64,000 nt of DNA from NCBI RefSeq assembly GCF_000719135.1, contig NZ_JOEK01000001.1:434001-498000 (forward strand), read 5' to 3'. A program made the position numbers and the translations under genes. Positions within the stretch are counted from its first letter, which is position 1. Every line of letters starts with the position of its first letter. Origin of the DNA: Streptomyces avicenniae. Lineage in GTDB: Bacteria; Actinomycetota; Actinomycetes; Streptomycetales; Streptomycetaceae. This document shows, in pieces, positions 38,105 to 45,139 of this stretch. The notes below the pieces were generated by a model that was not told the DNA's origin, did no database searches, and saw nothing but the letters and a program-made list of their open reading frames with translations.

Positions 38105-39246
38105 GCGAACGACGTAGAGGTCTTGGCCGGGGGCTCGGGGCACTGATCCCGGCGGCTCCCCAGCGCCCGGAGACCCTCACGGATGTCGAGGGCGGCGCTT
38201 CGGCGTCCCCGACAGCCCTGCCGGTCCTCAATCCGGCGCGCGGTTTCCCGATCCCGTCCGGCGTGGAGAGCGAGGAGCGCGGGGGAGCTGCCGCTCCCGG
38301 CGTGCCCGAGCCCGCACCACCGGCCGAGGCGGCCGTCGGCACGGAGGAGGAGCAGCTGACGTCGGGCGCCTACTTCGCCGAACTGCCTCTTGACTCCATC
38401 ACGCCGAACCCGCGGCAGCCGCGTGAGGTCTTCGACGACGACGCGCTGATCGAGCTGGTCACCTCCATCAAGGAGGTCGGCCTGCTCCAGCCCGTGGTGG
38501 TCCGGCAGCTCGGTACCGACCGCTACGAACTGATCATGGGCGAGCGCCGGTGGCGCGCGTGCCGTGAAGCGGGCCTGGACGCCATCCCCGCGATCGTCCG
38601 GCACACCGACGACGACAAGATGCTCCTGGACGCCCTCCTGGAGAACCTGCACCGGGCTCAGCTGAACCCGCTGGAGGAAGCCGCCGCGTACGACCAACTG
38701 CTGCGGGACTTCAAGTGCACCCATGACGAGCTGGCCGACCGGATCGGGCGTTCCCGCCCGCAGGTGTCCAACACCCTCCGGCTGCTCCGGCTGTCCGCCG
38801 GTGTGCAGAAGCGGGTGGCGGCCGGAGTCCTTTCCGCGGGCCACGCGCGGGCACTGCTCGGCGTGGACGATGCCGAGGAGCAGGAGCGGCTCGCTCACCG
38901 CATCGTCGCCGAGGGCCTGTCCGTCCGGGCCATCGAAGAGATCGTCACCCTGCTCGGTTCCGTCGCCACCAAGGGCCCGCGGGCCCGCGGGCCACGCGCC
39001 GGGAAGCGCATCTCACCGGCTCTGGACGGGCTGGCGGGCCGCCTCTCGGACCGCTTCGAGACGCGGGTGAAGGTGGACCTGGGGCAGAAGAAGGGGAAGA
39101 TCGTCGTCGAGTTCGCCTCGATGGAGGATCTCGACCGCATCCTGGGGCAGCTCGCCCCCGGTGAGGGTCCTGTGCTGGAGAATCGCGGCACGGACCGGGA
39201 CGACGACGAGGCCGCGGAGCCCGCCGAGAGTCCTGACCGGGCATGA
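38101..39246 (+). CDS. parB: chromosome-partitioning protein ParB
   Basis: This 381-residue protein starts with GTG 38101 (SERRRGLGRGLGALIP), the usual actinobacterial ParB N-terminus. The CTP-binding region holds GERRWRACREAG, the parS-binding HTH has THDELADRIGRSRPQVSNTL, and the C-terminal dimerisation domain ends in acidic residues. It binds the parS sites listed here and spreads on DNA as a CTP-dependent clamp. The gap to the GNAT gene is 84 bases. Confidence 0.96.
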   Translation: MSERRRGLGRGLGALIPAAPQRPETLTDVEGGASASPTALPVLNPARGFPIPSGVESEERGGAAAPGVPEPAPPAEAAVGTEEEQLTSGAYFAELPLDSITPNPRQPREVFDDDALIELVTSIKEVGLLQPVVVRQLGTDRYELIMGERRWRACREAGLDAIPAIVRHTDDDKMLLDALLENLHRAQLNPLEEAAAYDQLLRDFKCTHDELADRIGRSRPQVSNTLRLLRLSAGVQKRVAAGVLSAGHARALLGVDDAEEQERLAHRIVAEGLSVRAIEEIVTLLGSVATKGPRARGPRAGKRISPALDGLAGRLSDRFETRVKVDLGQKKGKIVVEFASMEDLDRILGQLAPGEGPVLENRGTDRDDDEAAEPAESPDRA

Positions 39247-39330
39247 CCGGTACCCGGCCGCGAGCGCGCTGAACCGGCTTCCCCCTCGCGGACCCCGCCG
39301 CTCCCGACGCCCCATGGATACGATGAATCC

Positions 39331-39969
39331 ATGGGGCGTCATCTTGTGCCGCTCACGGTGGACAACCTCGCCGATCTCCCGGACCGCTGTCGGAGCTGCG
39401 TCTTCTGGGAGCGGGCACCGGACGGTGCGGATGCGGTGAGGCGGACCGGCCGGGCGGAACTGGTGAAGAGGGAATGGACCGTCACCGTCCTGCGTGAGTG
39501 GGGCAGTTGTGGTCGGCTGGCCTATGTGGACGGACGCCCGGTGGGCTTCCTCCTGTACGCTCCCCCCTCCGCTGTACCGCGTTCGCTCTCCTTTCCGACT
39601 GGTCCGGTGACCGCCGACGCCGTCCAGCTGATGACAGCCTGGATCGCTCTCGACCACCGAGGGCAGGGCATCGGCCGGGTCCTTGTGCAGTCGATGGCGA
39701 AGGATCTGCTGCTACGTGGTGTGCGTGCTGTCGAAGCCTTCGGGGATGCTCGTCCGCGCGCGGCGTCCGCCTCCGAGCCGTATGGCGACTGCCTGGCACC
39801 GGCGCGCTATCTGGAGGCGGTCGGGTTCGAAGAGGTGCGTCCGCATCCACACGTTCCCCGGCTGCGGCTGGAACTACGGCGCACGGTTTCCTGGCGTGTG
39901 GACATGGAGCAGGCATGGGACCGGCTGTTCCACTCGGGACGACCGCGTGGCGTTCTCCATCCCGCCTGA
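39331..39969 (+). CDS. GNAT family N-acetyltransferase
   Basis: This 212-residue protein has a Cys motif near the start (DRCRSCVFWE) and a GNAT fold with the acetyl-CoA loop in LDHRGQGIGRVLVQS near residue 110. It probably transfers an acetyl group to a protein or small-molecule amine; the substrate is unknown. It follows parB, a position I recall as conserved. It ends 22 bases before the parS-bearing palindrome. A GNAT assignment is firm, specificity is not. Confidence 0.85.
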   Translation: MGRHLVPLTVDNLADLPDRCRSCVFWERAPDGADAVRRTGRAELVKREWTVTVLREWGSCGRLAYVDGRPVGFLLYAPPSAVPRSLSFPTGPVTADAVQLMTAWIALDHRGQGIGRVLVQSMAKDLLLRGVRAVEAFGDARPRAASASEPYGDCLAPARYLEAVGFEEVRPHPHVPRLRLELRRTVSWRVDMEQAWDRLFHSGRPRGVLHPA

Positions 39970-39990
39970 GGCCTTCGGTGGTACAGCAGC

Positions 39991-40028
39991 GGGCCCCGGC
40001 ATGTTTCACGTGAAACATGCCGGGGCCC
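39991..40028. terminator. 38-base perfect palindrome containing parS, bidirectional terminator
   Basis: GGGCCCCGGCATGTTTCAC (39991-40009) is followed by its exact reverse complement (40010-40028) with no loop bases between, so the whole is a perfect palindrome. The central 14 bases are parS. It lies between the convergent GNAT and trxA genes, 22 bases after one stop and 21 bases from the other. It can fold as a strong RNA hairpin on both strands. Confidence 0.75.
40003..40016. other. parS site 2 (inside the palindrome)
   Basis: GTTTCACGTGAAAC, perfect, at the centre of the 39991-40028 palindrome. Confidence 0.97.
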
Positions 40029-40048
40029 ACTGCCGGAGCTGATGAGGG

Positions 40049-40378
40049 TCAGCCGATGAAGTCACTCAGGTCGCGCTCGATCGCCGCCTTCGGCTTGGCG
40101 CCCACGATCGTCTTCACCACATCGCCGCCCTGGTAGACGTTCATGGTGGGGATGGACATGATGCCGTACCGCGCGGCCGTCTCCGGGTTCTCGTCGATGT
40201 TGAGCTTGACGATGGTGATCCGCTCCGCGTGCTCGGCCGCGATGGCCTCCAGAGCCGGAGCGATCATGCGGCAGGGGCCGCACCACTCGGCCCAGAAGTC
40301 AACCAGGACCGGCTTGTCGCTCTTGAGGACCTTCTCCTCGAAGTCAGCATCAGTGGCGATTACGGTGGCACCGGCCAT
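40049..40378 (-). CDS. trxA: thioredoxin
   Basis: This 109-residue protein has the redox motif WCGPC in FWAEWCGPCRMIAP and the cis-Pro stretch SIPTMNVYQGG. It reduces protein disulfides in the cytoplasm, being kept reduced by the reductase encoded just upstream. The gap to trxB is 55 bases, so the two are likely co-transcribed from the SigR-type promoter at 41455-41482. Confidence 0.96.
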   Translation of the reverse strand: MAGATVIATDADFEEKVLKSDKPVLVDFWAEWCGPCRMIAPALEAIAAEHAERITIVKLNIDENPETAARYGIMSIPTMNVYQGGDVVKTIVGAKPKAAIERDLSDFIG

Positions 40379-40433
40379 GGTGCTTCTCCTTTTACTTTCG
40401 GTGGGCTGCTAGGGAAGTGCGGTGGTCTCTGTG

Positions 40434-41396
40434 TCAGACGGCCGAGGTGACGGTCTGGGCGTCGTTGAGCGCGGCCAGGTACCGCTCCGCGTCCAGCGCC
40501 GCCGAGCATCCGGTACCCGCGGCGGTGATCGCCTGGCGGTAGGTGTGGTCCACGACATCACCGGCGGCGAACACGCCCGGGACACTGGTCCGCGTGGTGG
40601 GAGCCTCGACCTGGACATAGCCGTCCTGGTCCAGCTCCAGCTGGCCGGTGAACAGCTCGACGCGCGGGTCGTGGCCGATCGCCACGAACAGCCCGGTGAC
40701 CGGCAGTTCGGACGTCTTGCCGTTCTGCGTGTTGCGGAGGGTCAGGCCGGACAGCTTGGTGTCGGTCTCATGGATCTCCGCGACCTCGCTGTCCCAGACG
40801 AAGGAGATCTTGGGGTCGGCGAAGGCACGCTCCTGCATGGCCTTCGAGGCGCGGAGCGTGTCGCGGCGGTGCACGATGCTGACGCTGCGCGCGAACCGGC
40901 TGAGGAAGGTCGCCTCCTCCATGGCCGTGTCCCCGCCGCCGATCACCGCGATGTCCTGCTCCTTGAAGAAGAAGCCGTCGCAGGTGGCGCAGTAGGAGAC
41001 GCCGCGGCCGGAGAGCTGGTCCTCGCGCGGGAGGCCCAGCCGGCGGTGCTGAGAGCCCGTGGCCACGATGATGGCCTTCGCCTGGTGCACCGTGCCGGTG
41101 GTGTCGGTGACCTTCTTGATCTCGCCGCTGAAGTCCACGGAGACGACATCGTCCGGAATCAGCTCCGCACCGAAACGCTCGGCCTGGGCCCGCATGCCGT
41201 CCATCAGGTCAGGACCCATGATCCCGTCCTTGAAACCCGGGAAGTTCTCGACCTCGGTGGTGTTCATCAACGCGCCACCAGCGGTCACCGATCCTTCGAA
41301 GACCAGCGGGTTGAGCGATGCACGCGCGGTGTAGAGCGCTGCCGTATAACCGGCGGGTCCAGAGCCGATGATGATCACGTTGCGGACGTCGCTCAC
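40434..41396 (-). CDS. trxB: thioredoxin-disulfide reductase
   Basis: This 320-residue flavoprotein has the FAD motif [19 protein letters not shown], the redox pair CATC in [13 protein letters not shown], the NADPH motif [12 protein letters not shown], and the C-terminal [21 protein letters not shown]. It passes electrons from NADPH to thioredoxin. The start is GTG 41396 with GGAAG upstream; a longer start would add 19 non-conserved residues. It is part of the thiol-stress trxBA unit. Confidence 0.96.
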   Translation of the reverse strand: MSDVRNVIIIGSGPAGYTAALYTARASLNPLVFEGSVTAGGALMNTTEVENFPGFKDGIMGPDLMDGMRAQAERFGAELIPDDVVSVDFSGEIKKVTDTTGTVHQAKAIIVATGSQHRRLGLPREDQLSGRGVSYCATCDGFFFKEQDIAVIGGGDTAMEEATFLSRFARSVSIVHRRDTLRASKAMQERAFADPKISFVWDSEVAEIHETDTKLSGLTLRNTQNGKTSELPVTGLFVAIGHDPRVELFTGQLELDQDGYVQVEAPTTRTSVPGVFAAGDVVDHTYRQAITAAGTGCSAALDAERYLAALNDAQTVTSAV

Positions 41397-41427
41397 GGGA
41401 GTCTTCCTTGTCTCGGGTCTCTCGCCC

Positions 41428-41445
41428 GGGTCCCGGCCGGGACCC
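41428..41445 (-). promoter_or_regulatory. leader hairpin of trxB
   Basis: GGGTCCC (41428-41434) and GGGACCC (41439-41445) pair perfectly across GGCC; the whole 18 bases are palindromic. It lies in the short leader between the probable SigR promoter and the trxB start, so it would form near the 5' end of the message. Confidence 0.55.
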
Positions 41446-41454
41446 ACAGTCAAT

Positions 41455-41482
41455 AACCGATCCTAGGGTCCCAGACATTCCC
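41455..41482 (-). promoter_or_regulatory. probable SigR-type promoter of trxBA
   Basis: On the minus strand GGGAAT (41482-41477) is followed 19 bases later by GTT (41457-41455), close to the known SigR consensus GGGAAT-N18-GTT of the thiol-oxidative stress regulon. trxBA is a classical SigR target in S. coelicolor. The spacing is one base longer than the consensus. Confidence 0.7.
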
Positions 41483-41507
41483 GGCCCGAGGCACGGCGGG
41501 AGCGCGG

Positions 41508-42521
41508 TCAGTCGCGCGGATAGCTCGCCCGGACGAGTACTTCGCCGGAGACCGGTGGGGTGGCGCTGACGCAGTCCGCGTCCACCACATACGCGTCCAC
41601 GCGCTCCGGGTCCACCGAGTGCGGGAAGACGACCAGATAGGCGTCGGTACCCGCGTAGTCCTCCTCCTCCGCGGCCAGCGGAACCTCGGTGCGCCCGATG
41701 GCATCCTCCACGCAGGTCGGGACATCCAGCATGACCTCGAGACCTCCCTCCTCGTCGCCGGTCGTCTCACCGCCCGAGCCAGGGGGCGCTTCAGGGAAGC
41801 CCTCGGTGCCTGCGCCCGCTGGGCCGGACGGCGCCGCGGGCTCCGTGGCGTTCTCCGGGCTCGCCAGTGATTCCGCCGCCTCGCTCTCCGCAAGCAGATC
41901 GCGCACCTGGTCCTCCAACATCGGGTCTGCTGCCTGGCCCGCATCGGCATCGGCCGCTTCGCTCTGCCCGCCGCCGTCCTGGTGGGTGGTCGGGCCCAGG
42001 GAATCGAGCACGGTGCTGCCGAGCGCGACTGCCAGTACCGCGCCGGCCGCAGCCAGCGCAAAGCGGGGCCAGCGTTTGGGCGCTGGCCGCGACACCCGGT
42101 CGAGTGCCCGGGCACGCCGCCCTCTCACCTCTCGACCGACATCAGTTTCCTCGGTCCGCACGGCCGGAGGCCGCGGCTGTCGGACGACGGGCTCCGCACC
42201 CCCGTCTGCCGATCCCGGCGTGTCGGGCTGCTCGTCCGACGGAAGAGCGGGAGCGTGGCTTTCGTCGGCAGGCTCTGTTTCACGTGAAACATGTAGCGCG
42301 CCCAGCGCGGCGTCGATTCGGGTCGCGACATCGTCAGGGATGCGGGGAAGCGGAAGGTCGCGGAGGTGCTGGCGTAGCACGACGAACTCAGCCGCGGTCT
42401 CGGCACAGGCCGCGCAGTCGGCGATATGGGCCCGGAGGGTGGCTTCCTCGGCAGGAGGGAGCAGCTCCTCGTCGAGCGCGGCGATCTCCGCCGGATCCGG
42501 GTGCTGGGGCATCTCGCTCAT
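41508..42521 (-). CDS. zinc-binding anti-sigma factor (ZAS), partner of SigM
   Basis: This 337-residue protein starts MSEMPQHPDPAEIAALDEEL from ATG 42521, overlapping the sigM stop (ATGA). It has a ZAS motif HIADCAAC (His32, Cys36, Cys39), a low-complexity linker, one membrane helix (about 150-172), and an acidic extracytoplasmic part. It is expected to bind and inhibit the SigM encoded upstream, like Rv3912 in M. tuberculosis. A parS site is translated as VSRET in the linker (residues about 77-81). Confidence 0.88.
   Translation of the reverse strand: MSEMPQHPDPAEIAALDEELLPPAEEATLRAHIADCAACAETAAEFVVLRQHLRDLPLPRIPDDVATRIDAALGALHVSRETEPADESHAPALPSDEQPDTPGSADGGAEPVVRQPRPPAVRTEETDVGREVRGRRARALDRVSRPAPKRWPRFALAAAGAVLAVALGSTVLDSLGPTTHQDGGGQSEAADADAGQAADPMLEDQVRDLLAESEAAESLASPENATEPAAPSGPAGAGTEGFPEAPPGSGGETTGDEEGGLEVMLDVPTCVEDAIGRTEVPLAAEEEDYAGTDAYLVVFPHSVDPERVDAYVVDADCVSATPPVSGEVLVRASYPRD
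42277..42290. other. parS site 3 (inside the anti-sigma gene)
   Basis: GTTTCACGTGAAAC, perfect. It is read as HVSRETE in the anti-sigma factor's cytoplasmic linker. Confidence 0.97.
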
Positions 42522-43210
42522 GAGTGTCCGCCACCTCCTCCCTGCATGGCACCGGTCTCCCCGGCATTTCTCGGGGGTGGGACGGATGCGCCCGGTGTAC
42601 GGTTCCGCCCCGCGTCGCTCTCGGGTCGGCGTGGACGGAGATGGCGTAGCAGGGGCAGCAGGCGTGCTCGTCCTCGGGCGCACCGGCTCTTGACCGTCCC
42701 GATCGGTGTCTCCAGGATGCTGGCTGCCTCGGCCACGGAGTACCCCTGCATATCGACCAGGACGAGGGCGGCCCGCTGCTCGACCGGAAGTTCCGCGAGA
42801 GCCTGGTGCAACTGGTGCCGGAGGTCGCCGCGTTCCGCGGGAGCCTCGGCGGACTCGTGCGGTTCGAGGAGGTTCTCCAGGCGCTCCGGCTCGGGCAGCG
42901 GACTGGTCCGTCGGCTGTTCGCCTTGCGGATCCGGTCCAGACAGGCGTTCACCGTGATGCGGTGCAGCCAGGTCGTGACGGCCGCCTGGCCGCGGAAGGT
43001 GTGAGCGGCGCGGTAAGCGGAGACAAAGGCGTCCTGCAGAGCGTCAGCGGCCTCCTCGCGGTCGCTGAGGGTTCTCAGCGCCACAGCCCACAGCCGGTCC
43101 CGGTGGCGGCGCACGATCTCGCCGAAGGCATCGGGATCGCCCTGCGTGTGCCGGGCGAGCAGCTCCTCGTCGCTGGTGGAGGCCGGGGCGCGGGGGGCAC
43201 GCTCCTCCAC
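42518..43210 (-). CDS. sigM: ECF RNA polymerase sigma factor SigM
   Basis: This 230-residue ECF sigma factor has region 2 (FGEIVRRHRDRLWAVALRTL and DALQDAFVSAYRAA) and region 4 (LAELPVEQRAALVLVDMQGY and SVAEAASILETPIGTVKSR). The C-terminal tail after the domain is Pro/Gly-rich. The start is GTG 43210, because GGGGAGG lies eight bases before it; a GTG nine bases upstream touches that site. In mycobacteria sigM sits between mviN and trxB2, the same order as here. It is expected to be held inactive by the following anti-sigma gene. Confidence 0.92.
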   Translation of the reverse strand: MEERAPRAPASTSDEELLARHTQGDPDAFGEIVRRHRDRLWAVALRTLSDREEAADALQDAFVSAYRAAHTFRGQAAVTTWLHRITVNACLDRIRKANSRRTSPLPEPERLENLLEPHESAEAPAERGDLRHQLHQALAELPVEQRAALVLVDMQGYSVAEAASILETPIGTVKSRCARGRARLLPLLRHLRPRRPESDAGRNRTPGASVPPPRNAGETGAMQGGGGGHS

Positions 43211-43273
43211 GGCGCACACCTCCCCTCTTCCCTGCCGGGCCGACGCGGCCCGCTGCCTACCTCGTGCGATCGA

Positions 43274-44968
43274 TCAGCCGGTGACGGAGACCTCCGTGAT
43301 GCGGCCACGGTAGCTTCCGTCGTCGCCCTGGGGCAGATCGGTGAGCCAGACGAGGACGAACCGTGTCTCGATCGCGCTCTCGGGGTTCAGCGTGACGGAC
43401 TGGCCGCTTCCCTCGGCCACGGTCTCGAAGTCGTCGGGCGAGCCGGGTGCGGTGCTGGCGTCGGCGTCGGCGACGCGGAGCTGCACAGGAGTGTCACCGA
43501 GGGCGTTGACCGTGACCGAGCTGACCGGCTGGACCTCGCCGAGGTCGAGGACGAGCCCGGTGCCCTCCTTGAGGTTCGCGAACCCGGGACCGTAGTAGTT
43601 CTTGGTGTGCCAGAAGGTTTCCTCGTCACCGTCGAGCACGAGATCGACCCCCTCCCGATTCTGCTCGTTCCCGAGCGGATCGAGTTCGGTGACCTCTTCG
43701 ACGGTGAGCGGGCCAGGTTCGGGCGCGTCGTTGTTCTCCAACGGAGGCGCGACCTGCTCGGTCGTGTCGCCACCCGAGTTCTCCCCGGAGAGCAAGGTGT
43801 CGGCGATCTGCCAGCTGCCCAGACCGAGAGCCGCGATCAGGAGCGCGGAGACTCCCCACTTGAGTGCCGTCCCGGTACGTCCCGGCAAGGCGGGCTCGGG
43901 GGGCGGCGGCGGGCGCAGGCCGGCGCCTGGCGTGCCGGGACCGGTGCCGAGAGTCCCCCGCTGGTAGGTGGTGTGCTGGAAGCTCGGGATGGCGGACGGC
44001 GTCGGCTCCGGGGGCCTGATGCGGGGCAGCGCGGTGAGCGCCTTCTCCAGGTCCATGGGCGTCGTGCAGGCCGGTTTCTGGCTGGCCGCGGTCGCGCCGT
44101 CGTTCACCAGGGCGCGCATGGCGATCTCGGACAGGCCGCGATGCACGCCCGCGCGGACCTGGTCAGGAGTGGCCAGCGAGTCCCAGGCGCCCTTCCCCAG
44201 CCCCGCGACACCGCTGAGTCCGTAGGCGCCGTCACCGTACGGCCAGCGCTGCGTCAGGGCGGCGTACAGCAGGGCGCCGATGGCCTCGGTGTCGGCACGG
44301 GGCGGGTTGTCGGCGGTGATGCCGCGCAGCGCGGCGTCCACGGCGAGGCCCCTGATGCGGTACTGGCCGGGACCGGCGCGCAGCACGGTCGCCGGTGTCA
44401 GCCGGAGGTGTGCCAGCTCCTTGCGGTGCGCGGCGGCCATGGCCTGGGCGACCTGCTCGGCCAGGGCGAGCGCCTCGTGCGGATCGAGCGGCCCGGCGGC
44501 GAGGAGGGTGCTGAGCGAGACCGCGTCGGGCAGCCACTCGTGGATGACGTACACCTGGTCGTTCTCCTCGACGGCGTCGAGGACCTGGACGAAGCGGGGA
44601 TCACCCAGCAGGGCGGCCGACCGGGCGGCGGACAGGACGGAGGCGGCGCGCTCGTGCGAGGCGGGGAGCACATGGACGCCCACGGCGCGGCGGAGCTTCT
44701 CGTCCATCGCGCGCCAGCTGCTGAATCCGTCCAGTCGGGTGATGCACTCCTCCAGCCGGTAGCGCTGGGCGAGTCTGTGCCCGCTGTGCAGCTCCGTGGG
44801 CTTCGGACGGTCGGCGCCCTTCTCCTGCGTCCCGGGGGACGCGGGCGTGGACCCCGGGGTGAGCGGCATCGTGCTCGTGTCGGCGCGCTGGGCGTCCGAG
44901 CCGTCCGCGGTGTCGCGGACGCCGGTCGGACCCTGCGGTGGACTCGTCGCCGTGCTCCGTTCGGCCAC
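43274..44968 (-). CDS. membrane pseudokinase linked to MurJ
   Basis: This 564-residue protein has a disordered N-terminus, a kinase-like domain (about 65-325), one membrane helix (about 370-390), and an extracellular C-terminal beta-rich domain resembling carbohydrate-binding discoidin modules (LVLDGDEETFWHTKNYYG). The kinase domain is degenerate: the VAIK Lys is absent (VGVHV), HRD is replaced (AHLRL), and DFG is replaced (IRGLAV), so it should not phosphorylate. Its counterpart in M. tuberculosis is the pseudokinase half of MviN, where PknB phosphorylation creates an FhaA-binding site. It follows murJ by 171 bases and is upstream of sigM. Confidence 0.88.
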   Translation of the reverse strand: MAERSTATSPPQGPTGVRDTADGSDAQRADTSTMPLTPGSTPASPGTQEKGADRPKPTELHSGHRLAQRYRLEECITRLDGFSSWRAMDEKLRRAVGVHVLPASHERAASVLSAARSAALLGDPRFVQVLDAVEENDQVYVIHEWLPDAVSLSTLLAAGPLDPHEALALAEQVAQAMAAAHRKELAHLRLTPATVLRAGPGQYRIRGLAVDAALRGITADNPPRADTEAIGALLYAALTQRWPYGDGAYGLSGVAGLGKGAWDSLATPDQVRAGVHRGLSEIAMRALVNDGATAASQKPACTTPMDLEKALTALPRIRPPEPTPSAIPSFQHTTYQRGTLGTGPGTPGAGLRPPPPPEPALPGRTGTALKWGVSALLIAALGLGSWQIADTLLSGENSGGDTTEQVAPPLENNDAPEPGPLTVEEVTELDPLGNEQNREGVDLVLDGDEETFWHTKNYYGPGFANLKEGTGLVLDLGEVQPVSSVTVNALGDTPVQLRVADADASTAPGSPDDFETVAEGSGQSVTLNPESAIETRFVLVWLTDLPQGDDGSYRGRITEVSVTG

Positions 44969-45139
44969 CGTCGTTCCGCCTCCCCGTTCTCGGCTGTCAG
45001 GCTGTTGACACTGCCAGACTCATTGTGCCGGTAGTCCGCAGTGGTGCACGACATAGGAATACGTTCGGAAGCCGTACGCCGGATGGCCGACGGGTGTCGT
45101 GCGTGGCCTCCTCGGACCGAATGCCCAGAAAGCGAGATT

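Noticed and set aside
41428..41445. Terminator before trxB
   Set aside because: The palindrome lies downstream of the likely SigR promoter and before the start codon, so a leader hairpin is more likely than a terminator for the anti-sigma gene.
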